DNA from: Desulfobacteraceae bacterium
GTDB taxonomy: Bacteria; Desulfobacterota; Desulfobacteria; Desulfobacterales; Desulfosarcinaceae
Assembly (NCBI GenBank): GCA_027025615.1
Contig: JALVQM010000066.1
Coordinates: 1 to 6,822, forward strand
Direction of reading: 5' to 3'
Length of the DNA stretch: 6,822 bases
The position numbers and the translations under genes were made by a program. Each line of letters opens with the position of its first letter. Position 1 is the stretch's first letter. Positions 1 through 6,504 of the stretch are shown here, in pieces. The notes under the pieces were generated by a model that saw only the letters and a program-made list of their open reading frames with translations, searched no databases and had not been told where the DNA came from.

Positions 1-5
1 ATTAA

Positions 6-809
6 ATGATCAGAAGTTTTTTTTTATTTCTCACCCTTATTCTCAGGCAGCGTCATCTTATCATTTCGATGGCCAAGAGAGAGGTCAAGACCCAGTATGT
101 CGGTTCTTTACTTGGTTTTATCTGGACCTTCATCAATCCCTTGGTCATGATTTTTGTCTTCTGGTTTGTGTTTAGTGTGGGCTTTAAAGCAAAACCACTG
201 AATAATGTGCCTTTTGTTGTCTGGTTGACCGCAGGTTTGGCGCCGTGGTTTGTGTTTTCCGATATTGTGGTTGGTTCCGCCGGTGTTATCGTTGCCAATG
301 GTCATCTTATCAAAAAAACCCTTTTTCCCTCCCAGATTTTACCTCTGGTAAAGATATTGTCCTGCCTGATTACCCACTCGGTCTTCCTTGTTGTTCTGGT
401 TGGGTTGATTATTTGCCAGCACATGGCCTTCAGTGTCTATTATTTTCAGTTTTTTTATTATCTTTTCTGTATGATTACCTTTGCGTTGGGGATTGCCTGG
501 ATTGTATCCGCTTTGAATGTTTTTATCCGGGATGTTGGTCAGATCGTGGGAGTGATCATTCAGGTTGGTTTCTGGGCAACCCCGGTGTTCTGGGATATCA
601 ATATCATGCCGGCCAAATATCAGACTGTGATAAAAATCAACCCCATGTATTACGTGGTGCAGGGATACAGGGAATCGTTTATTTATTTTGTCCCCTTCTG
701 GAGTCACCCGAGACTTACTGTATATTTCTGGGTAGTGACCCTGTGTACTTTTGCTCTTGGCGCATTTGTCTTTAAGCGGTTGAAACCCCAATTTGCCGAT
801 GTTCTGTAG
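6..809 (+). CDS. wzm: ABC-2 type polysaccharide/O-antigen exporter, membrane subunit (Wzm-like)
   Basis: This is the membrane-spanning half of an ABC exporter that moves a lipid-linked polysaccharide across the inner membrane. The 267 residues match the usual length of the family. An amphipathic N-terminal stretch with KREVKTQYVGSLLGFIW (about 24-40) is the classic start of Wzm/TagG/KpsM-type permeases. About six hydrophobic segments follow, near 35-58, 72-93, 113-138, 145-170, 178-197 and 236-255. The late family blocks NVFIRDVGQI (171-180), FWATPVFW (189-196) and INPMYYVVQGYRE (211-223) are all present. The ATG at position 6 gives the full family N-terminus; an in-frame ATG at 69 would remove the conserved first helix. 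Its ribosome binding site is cut off by the window edge. The ATPase partner lies 111 bases downstream. The transported glycan cannot be read from this subunit. A T9 run (17-25) sits in codons 4-7. Confidence 0.5.
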   Translation: MIRSFFLFLTLILRQRHLIISMAKREVKTQYVGSLLGFIWTFINPLVMIFVFWFVFSVGFKAKPLNNVPFVVWLTAGLAPWFVFSDIVVGSAGVIVANGHLIKKTLFPSQILPLVKILSCLITHSVFLVVLVGLIICQHMAFSVYYFQFFYYLFCMITFALGIAWIVSALNVFIRDVGQIVGVIIQVGFWATPVFWDINIMPAKYQTVIKINPMYYVVQGYRESFIYFVPFWSHPRLTVYFWVVTLCTFALGAFVFKRLKPQFADVL

Positions 810-920
810 CCCGTTGTTCCCGGCCAACGATCTGCTGTGATGTGAGATAACAAGCCAGGATGAGATGTTGGTTCTATCTGCCTGTAGGCAATTCTTCTGA
901 TCACAACGACAAATCAACAT
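810..920 (+). other. Non-coding gap between wzm and wzt
   Basis: These 111 bases hold no convincing gene, promoter or terminator. I see two small potential hairpins: CGTTG/CAACG (812-816 with 825-829, 8-base loop) and TGCC/GGCA (879-882 with 887-890, 4-base loop). Neither is followed by a T-tract. The reading frame of the downstream ATPase is open back to about 888, where a TAG at 885-887 closes it. It contains no ATG or GTG upstream of 921. No purine-rich Shine-Dalgarno sequence is visible before 921. Confidence 0.5.
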
Positions 921-2243
921 ATGGAAAACGATATTGTCATTCGGGCCAGAAACCTGACAAAAACATATAAACTCTATGATAAACATTCCAACAGGGTCAA
1001 GGAGGCATTTCATCCTTTCCGGAAGAAATATCATACGACGTTTAATGCATTAACCGATCTCTCTTTTTCTATAAAAAAAGGGGAAACCGTTGGTCTGATT
1101 GGTCGCAATGGCAGTGGCAAATCAACTCTGTTGCAGGTCATCTGCGGCATTGTCGAACCAACGTCCGGCGTTATTGATGTGCATGGGCGTATCTCCGCAC
1201 TACTTGAGCTTGGGGCCGGATTCAATCCCGAGTTTACCGGTCGTGAAAATGTGTATCTCAATGCGACCATAATGGGGATGTCGAAACAGGAAATTGACGA
1301 TTGCTATGATCAGATCGCTGAATTTGCCGATATAGGGTCTTTTATCGATCAACCCGTCAAAACCTATTCCAGCGGTATGTATGTGCGCCTTGCCTTTGCC
1401 GTGGCCATTAATGTTAATCCGGATATTTTGATTGTTGATGAAGCGCTTTCCGTTGGTGATACACTTTTTCAGGTTAAGTGTTTCGCCAAGTTTAGAGAAT
1501 TTCAGGAAAAAGGTGTGACGATAGTATTTGTTACCCATTCGGTTGATCTCGTGACCCGTTACTGTGACAATGGCTATCTCCTGGAAAGGGGACGTTTTTA
1601 TGCGCAGGGTGATGTTATTGAGGTGGTTGATGAATACAACCGTTTACTGGTCAACTGCTCAAAAAAATCTCGGCAAAAGCAACACCGGACAACAGGGAGG
1701 AAAGTGGTTGGGCGGCAGGCAGCAGATCCGTTGCAGGACAGCGGAAGCAATCGGTTGGAATGGGAAGGAATGTTTAAGACTAATCCCCAGGAAAACAGAT
1801 ACGGCAACGGTGGAGCTACTATCCTTGAGGCAGGTATCTTTGATCAGGACGGCAATGGTGTCCAGACCATGCTCAAGGGGCAGGTATATGAATTTCGCAT
1901 GAGGGTTCTTTTTCATAAACAGTTGCAAAATCCGGTGTTTGCCTACACCATTAAAGATATCAAGGGATTCGATATTACCGGGACCAATACTCTGTATCAA
2001 AATATCGAAACCGGGGCATTTGATAAGGGTGAAATAGCGACGATTATCTTTCGTCATAAAATGATTCTCGGTGAGGGAGGATATCTGTTGTCTTTTGGAT
2101 GCGCCGGATTTGAAGATGACAATTATGTTATTTACGAAAGACGATATGACTATATGACATTTGAAGTCATTTCCGAAAAACCGAATGTGGGTTTTCTTGA
2201 TCTTGAATCCGTGATCAGTTTGACTCGCCATCCAACCGTCTAA
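921..2243 (+). CDS. wzt: ABC transporter ATPase with C-terminal glycan-binding domain (Wzt-like)
   Basis: This is the cytoplasmic ATPase that powers export through the Wzm subunit encoded upstream. Residues 1-240 form the nucleotide-binding domain. It has Walker A GRNGSGKST (61-69), the Wzt-type block LELGAGFNPEFTGREN (95-110), ABC signature YSSGM (149-153), Walker B ILIVDE (169-174) with D173 and catalytic E174, a D-loop SVGD (177-180) and switch H206. All look intact. A charged, poorly conserved linker covers about 245-290. The tail, about 297-425, matches the Wzt C-terminal domain: a beta-rich stretch opening with GGATILEAGIFDQDG and including the D346, G349 and NT356-357 region. In E. coli O9a and O8 this domain binds the modified non-reducing end of the glycan. 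At 440 residues the protein has the length of the long Wzt class, not of the short KpsT/TagH-like ATPases that lack the domain. The ATG at 921 is the only sensible start, and it lacks a clear Shine-Dalgarno sequence. Confidence 0.5.
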   Translation: MENDIVIRARNLTKTYKLYDKHSNRVKEAFHPFRKKYHTTFNALTDLSFSIKKGETVGLIGRNGSGKSTLLQVICGIVEPTSGVIDVHGRISALLELGAGFNPEFTGRENVYLNATIMGMSKQEIDDCYDQIAEFADIGSFIDQPVKTYSSGMYVRLAFAVAINVNPDILIVDEALSVGDTLFQVKCFAKFREFQEKGVTIVFVTHSVDLVTRYCDNGYLLERGRFYAQGDVIEVVDEYNRLLVNCSKKSRQKQHRTTGRKVVGRQAADPLQDSGSNRLEWEGMFKTNPQENRYGNGGATILEAGIFDQDGNGVQTMLKGQVYEFRMRVLFHKQLQNPVFAYTIKDIKGFDITGTNTLYQNIETGAFDKGEIATIIFRHKMILGEGGYLLSFGCAGFEDDNYVIYERRYDYMTFEVISEKPNVGFLDLESVISLTRHPTV

Positions 2244-2253
2244 TTATAACTCG

Positions 2254-5200
2254 ATGAATAATTCACCTTGGTTAAAGATAAATAAATCCGTTTGCACGAA
2301 TGCAGGGGTTTGGAGTGTCGATCCGGAAAAGGCCTTTGCATATTCCGATGGTCACACAGCGGAAAAGACTATGGCCGAAATTCTTTCCCGTGTACAGGAC
2401 AGGAGTTCTCTGTCCGTTGAATTGGACGGTTTTGCCCATGATTGGGTCAGCAGGTATCATCTGAGCAGTGAACGGGCAAATATCTATAGATTTATTCGGC
2501 TCAAAGGCCTGGAAAACGGTCTTGAACTTGGCTGCGGCTGTGGGGCCATCGCACGATATATTGGGGAGCAGGGCATACAGCTTGACGCTGTTGAGGGAAA
2601 TTATACACGGGCTGAGCTGGCAGCGAAGCGGTGCGCCGGCCTGGAAAATGTGACTGTTATCCATGAAAATTTTAATCATGCTAGGATTCCCGAAAAAAGC
2701 TACGATATTGTCTTGCTCAATGGCGTGTTGGAATATGCCGGAAAATTTATTGCGGGGAGAGGTGGCAACAGTAAAGAGGCCGCCTCGGAAATTCTGGCGC
2801 GGGCAACGGCCGCTCTTGTTCCCGGCGGAGTACTCTGTCTTGCCATTGAAAACCGGATGGGACTGAAGTATTGGCTTGGCGCCGCCGAGGATCATTATGG
2901 CATTCCCTATCTTGGTCTTTATAACTATCCGGAGGAGGCAGGGATTCGTACATATGACAGACAGGAACTGGTATCTATCCTCGGTAATCGTTGCTGCCGG
3001 TTCTTCTTTCCCTTTCCCGACTACAAGACGGCCAGGTTGGTTCTGAGTGAAGAGTATATAGAAGGTAATCCCGACTGTGCCGCCCATCTTTATCGGATGC
3101 CATCCCTTGATAACGGCGTTCCTGTAGAATCGGATGTGAATGAATTTTTTGCCTGGCAGGGACTGCGACAGGCAGATAAACTGGCAGATTTTGCCAATTC
3201 TTTCTTTATCCTGATTTCCGATGATCCTGAATCCCTTGCAACCATTGCCCCGTATGATTTTGTCCATTTTGCGGGCAGAAACAGAAAACCCGCGTATCGG
3301 GTAATGACCAGGAAAAGGCGTGGGCAGGAACTGGTGGAGAAAATCGGTATGTTTCCCCGGCAGGGGGCCTTTAGCCCCGTGCTTGAACATCGTCTGGAAG
3401 CGGCGGAATTTGTCCGGGGACCCTTGTTGACATCGATTTGGCTTACCGCCTGTTTAGGGCTTGATTTTAAAGCATTTAAACAACATCTCATCAGCTATTT
3501 TCAGTTTTTGGTCGAATTTTTTGAAAATGGTAGTAAAGACCTCGCCTTTGACCTGCTCCCCTTTAATATTATTGTCAGTGACAATGGCTCGTTCCAGTTC
3601 ATTGATCGGGAATGGTCCTATCATGTTGATCTGACCCCTGAGTATATTTTGTTCCGGGCGTTACTCTGGTTTCCCGACGGGAACAATACTCTGCTACATC
3701 CTTTTTTTGAGAAGTTTCACCTTGCGACAATTCAGGATGTAATTGCCTTTGGTTTTGATGCTGTTTCCAGAATCCTGACTGAGGAAAAACTTGAACACTT
3801 CATAATGCTTGAAGAACAGTTCCAGTCCCTGGTCGAGTTTCAGACCGGCGCCAATCCGGTCCGGTATTTGTTGAATAGGCCCCTTACCAGGGGTGTAAGC
3901 GGCCAGCGGCAGGAGGTATTCCTTGCCCAGCTTTACTGGCAGGATGAAGACGCCTTCAACGAGGACGCAACTGCTGTCTGCCAGGGACGGATAGGTGTGG
4001 ATCGGCAACAGCTTATGTTCCGTCTGCCACCGGGGTTGAAGCCACCGGAACGAATCCGTTTTGATCCCGCAGACCGGCCCGGTTTTTTTCATCTTTATCA
4101 GATAACTATCCTGGAAGAGGGTAAAACTGGTGACAGGAACGAGTTGTTTTGCCTGCATGACAGCCAACAAATTGCTGATGCTTCCGACCTGGAGAATATA
4201 TATTACTGTAACAATATTCTTGGAGAGGCATTTTACGCGTCCGGAAATGATCCGTTCCTGGAAATCTCCATATCACCGGAAATTGTTGAACAGTACCGAG
4301 GTGGTACCCTTATTGTGGAAGTGGAAATGGACTGGCCGCAATCTCCTGATTATCTGGTGGTCATGGACTCCTTGGGCCATGAAGTGGTAAGGCAGCAGGA
4401 GGCTTTGAACCAGAAAGATGTACATATAACACAACTTGAGCAACATAATGAGAGCCAGGCGGACCGGATTTTTTCCCTTAAGGAGAACCTATCGCACATT
4501 GGTGATCAGATAAGGGCCAAGGATGTCCATATTGCAAACCTGGAGGGTGAACTTGCCCGAATTCGGCAGACCCGTGCCTGGAGGGCTGCAGAATTTTTCC
4601 GCAGGACGATCTATTATCGGGCCGGCGTTATTTTGCAGCTTGGGAAAAAAAGTGTCCATACCCTGCGAAATGAAGGATTTCGTTCTTTTCTACGTAAATC
4701 AAAAAGAACCCTGCGGGAAAACAGGCAGGCCGTCACCCTGGGCCTGTTGAAAAGTGATTATGACCTCTGGGTTAGGAACCATGCACTGGACCATAATGCC
4801 CGGGAGCGAATCCTTCAGGAAATTGACGGTTTCAGCAACAAGCCGTGTATCTCCATTATTGTTCCGGTGTACAATGTTGACCGGATCTGGCTTGAGAAAA
4901 CTATTGCATCGGTCCAAAATCAGCTTTATGAAAACTGGGAACTTTGTCTGGTGGATGACGCCTCTTCCGCACCTCATGTTCGTGAAGTTCTGACCTCATA
5001 CGCCGAAGCTGACAAGCGAATCAGGATTATGCTCAAAGAGGAAAATGAAGGCATAGCGCTCTGTTCAAACTGTGCTCTCGAGCTGGCCACCGGTGAGTAT
5101 GTCGGTCTCCTTGACCATGACGATGAGTTGAGTATCGATGCTCTGTTTGAAAACGTGAAGGTGATCAATGAGTATCCCGAGGTGGGCTTGATATACAGTG

Positions 5201-6492
5201 ATGAGGACAAAATGGATATGGAGGGGCGGCGGGTTGAGCCTTTTTTTAAGCCAGACTATTCACCGGACCTTTTGTTGTCCCAGAATTATATTTGCCATTT
5301 TACGGTGATGAAGAAGTCAATCGTCGATGAAATCGGCGGCTTTCGCAAGGGATATGATGGGTCTCAGGACCATGATATTATTCTGCGGGTGATTGAAAAA
5401 GCCGAGCGGGTGTGCCATATTCCAAAAATCCTCTATCACTGGCGAAAGATTCCAGGGTCCACGGCAGCGGTATATGACTCCAAATCCTATGCCTGGGAGG
5501 CCGGCCGGCTTGCCATTGAAGATTCATTGCGGAGAAGGAAGATCGATGGGACCGTCTCCCTTGCAAAATACCAGGGAAGTTACCGGGTAACAAGAACAAT
5601 CATCGGTCGGCCGTTGGTGTCCATTATCATACCCTTCAAGGACAAGCCTGAACTGCTTGCAACCTGTATTGATTCCATCCTGGACAAGACCGGTTATCAG
5701 GAGTTTGAAATTATTGGCATCAGTAATAACAGCCGTCAGCAAGAAACATTGTCCCTGATGGTGGCCTATGCGGAAAAGGATGTCAGGGTACGCTTTGTGG
5801 AACATAATATTCCCTTCAATTTTCCCCAATTGTGTAATTTTGGTGTTGACGAGGCAAGGGGTGAATATGTCCTGCTCTTAAATAATGATATTGAAATACT
5901 TGCTGGCGGTTGGCTGGAATCCCTGCTGGAGCATGCCCAGCGGCAGGAAGTGGGCGCTGTTGGAGGAAAATTGTACTATCCGGACGACCGTATCCAGCAT
6001 GCAGGCATTGTGGTTGGTATGGTCGGGGCGGCGGGGCACCCCCATCGCTTCTTCCATAGGGATGACGTGGGGTATTATGCCAGGGCTCACGTCATTCACA
6101 ATGTCAGCGCTGTTACCGGGGCCTGCCTGATGGTGCAAAAAAGCAAATATCTTGAGGTGGAAGGCATGGACGAAGAAAATTTTCCGGTCGCCTATAATGA
6201 TATTGATTTTTGTCTCAGGCTGCTGGAAAAGGGATACTGGAATGTGTTTACTCCCTATTGCGAGGCCTGCCACCATGAATCTCTTACCCGTGGTTACGAG
6301 GATACACCTGAGAAACAGGATCGGCTGGCGAGGGAAACGGAGGTGTTCATGCAGGTCTGGAATGACTTTATCCAGCGGGGAGATCCCTGGTATAATCCCA
6401 ACCTGGCGCTGGACCGGGAAGATTTTTCCCTTCGCCTGACCTCTTCACGGGAGCAGATGGGCAGTGTACAGGATAAGGATAAAACCAGCTGA
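2254..6492 (+). CDS. Multidomain methyltransferase / kinase-like / coiled-coil / double GT2 glycosyltransferase
   Basis: This 1412-residue cytosolic or membrane-associated enzyme is inferred to extend and cap a surface glycan. Residues about 28-260 are a class I SAM methyltransferase: motif I ELGCGCGAIARY (91-102), acidic E114, NGVLEY (156-161), and the family block IENRMGLKYWLGAAEDH (198-214). Residues about 300-490 resemble an APH/WbdD kinase fold, with D433, N438 and D451. Residues about 545-700 are beta-rich (RFDPADRP, 602-609) and unassigned. Residues 711-771 form a coiled coil. GT2 domain 1 (about 864-1090) has IIVPVYN, VDDAS (900-904), LDHDD (953-957), YSDEDK (981-986) and QDHD (1038-1041). 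GT2 domain 2 (about 1119-1390) has IIIPFKD, LLLNND (1207-1212), NDIDFCLR (1315-1322) and HHESLTRG (1340-1347), the last typical of rhamnosyltransferase-like members. The start is 10 bases after wzt, without a clear Shine-Dalgarno sequence. WsaE and WbdD are the closest layouts I recall. Donor sugars and acceptor are unknown. Confidence 0.5.
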   Translation: MNNSPWLKINKSVCTNAGVWSVDPEKAFAYSDGHTAEKTMAEILSRVQDRSSLSVELDGFAHDWVSRYHLSSERANIYRFIRLKGLENGLELGCGCGAIARYIGEQGIQLDAVEGNYTRAELAAKRCAGLENVTVIHENFNHARIPEKSYDIVLLNGVLEYAGKFIAGRGGNSKEAASEILARATAALVPGGVLCLAIENRMGLKYWLGAAEDHYGIPYLGLYNYPEEAGIRTYDRQELVSILGNRCCRFFFPFPDYKTARLVLSEEYIEGNPDCAAHLYRMPSLDNGVPVESDVNEFFAWQGLRQADKLADFANSFFILISDDPESLATIAPYDFVHFAGRNRKPAYRVMTRKRRGQELVEKIGMFPRQGAFSPVLEHRLEAAEFVRGPLLTSIWLTACLGLDFKAFKQHLISYFQFLVEFFENGSKDLAFDLLPFNIIVSDNGSFQFIDREWSYHVDLTPEYILFRALLWFPDGNNTLLHPFFEKFHLATIQDVIAFGFDAVSRILTEEKLEHFIMLEEQFQSLVEFQTGANPVRYLLNRPLTRGVSGQRQEVFLAQLYWQDEDAFNEDATAVCQGRIGVDRQQLMFRLPPGLKPPERIRFDPADRPGFFHLYQITILEEGKTGDRNELFCLHDSQQIADASDLENIYYCNNILGEAFYASGNDPFLEISISPEIVEQYRGGTLIVEVEMDWPQSPDYLVVMDSLGHEVVRQQEALNQKDVHITQLEQHNESQADRIFSLKENLSHIGDQIRAKDVHIANLEGELARIRQTRAWRAAEFFRRTIYYRAGVILQLGKKSVHTLRNEGFRSFLRKSKRTLRENRQAVTLGLLKSDYDLWVRNHALDHNARERILQEIDGFSNKPCISIIVPVYNVDRIWLEKTIASVQNQLYENWELCLVDDASSAPHVREVLTSYAEADKRIRIMLKEENEGIALCSNCALELATGEYVGLLDHDDELSIDALFENVKVINEYPEVGLIYSDEDKMDMEGRRVEPFFKPDYSPDLLLSQNYICHFTVMKKSIVDEIGGFRKGYDGSQDHDIILRVIEKAERVCHIPKILYHWRKIPGSTAAVYDSKSYAWEAGRLAIEDSLRRRKIDGTVSLAKYQGSYRVTRTIIGRPLVSIIIPFKDKPELLATCIDSILDKTGYQEFEIIGISNNSRQQETLSLMVAYAEKDVRVRFVEHNIPFNFPQLCNFGVDEARGEYVLLLNNDIEILAGGWLESLLEHAQRQEVGAVGGKLYYPDDRIQHAGIVVGMVGAAGHPHRFFHRDDVGYYARAHVIHNVSAVTGACLMVQKSKYLEVEGMDEENFPVAYNDIDFCLRLLEKGYWNVFTPYCEACHHESLTRGYEDTPEKQDRLARETEVFMQVWNDFIQRGDPWYNPNLALDREDFSLRLTSSREQMGSVQDKDKTS
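4414..4545 (+). repeat. Imperfect KDVHI..LE repeat within an eight-heptad coiled coil
   Basis: Two copies of a nine-residue unit, KDVHITQLE (721-729; bases 4414-4440) and KDVHIANLE (756-764; bases 4519-4545), lie exactly 35 residues (105 bases, five heptads) apart inside the giant enzyme. Seven of nine residues are identical. Four of those seven (K, V, I, L) use different third-position bases, so the similarity is kept at the protein level and is not a fresh DNA duplication. Heptad positions a (718, 725, 732, 739, 746, 753, 760, 767) read L,I,N,I,L,I,I,L. Positions d (721, 728, 735, 742, 749, 756, 763, 770) read K,L,Q,L,I,K,L,I. No stutter is visible. Confidence 0.5.
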
Positions 6493-6494
6493 GA

Positions 6495-6499
6495 TAAGG
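6495..6499 (+). promoter_or_regulatory. Shine-Dalgarno sequence for the gene at 6505
   Basis: TAAGG lies five bases before the ATG at 6505 and matches the 5' part of the TAAGGAGG consensus. It favours this ATG over the in-frame ATG at 6550, which has only a T-rich stretch upstream. It is the only clear ribosome binding site in the window. Confidence 0.5.
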
Positions 6500-6504
6500 T
6501 GGTA

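Noticed and set aside
812..829. Hairpin after the wzm stop as a rho-independent terminator
   Set aside because: It has only a five-base-pair stem with an eight-base loop and no following T-tract.
836..852. TGTGA-like imperfect palindrome in the wzm-wzt gap resembling a CRP/FNR site
   Set aside because: The second half-site fits only with altered spacing and mismatches, and no promoter elements lie at a suitable distance, so it is within chance expectation.
339..1034. Antisense open frame (231 codons) across wzm, the gap and the start of wzt
   Set aside because: It spans two clear + strand genes and their gap, has no recognisable motif or ribosome binding site, and is best read as the complement of coding sequence.
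2272..3390. Long antisense open frame (372 codons) opposite the methyltransferase region
   Set aside because: The + strand frame here carries unmistakable methyltransferase motifs. The antisense translation shows no family motif and is rich in Ile, Lys and Cys in an unstructured way, as expected of a shadow frame.
4753..4842. Possible gene boundary (split of the giant protein into separate capping and glycosyltransferase genes) between the coiled coil and first GT2 domain
   Set aside because: The frame is continuous with no stop, and no start codon there has a convincing ribosome binding site. The WsaE-type layout also supports a true fusion.
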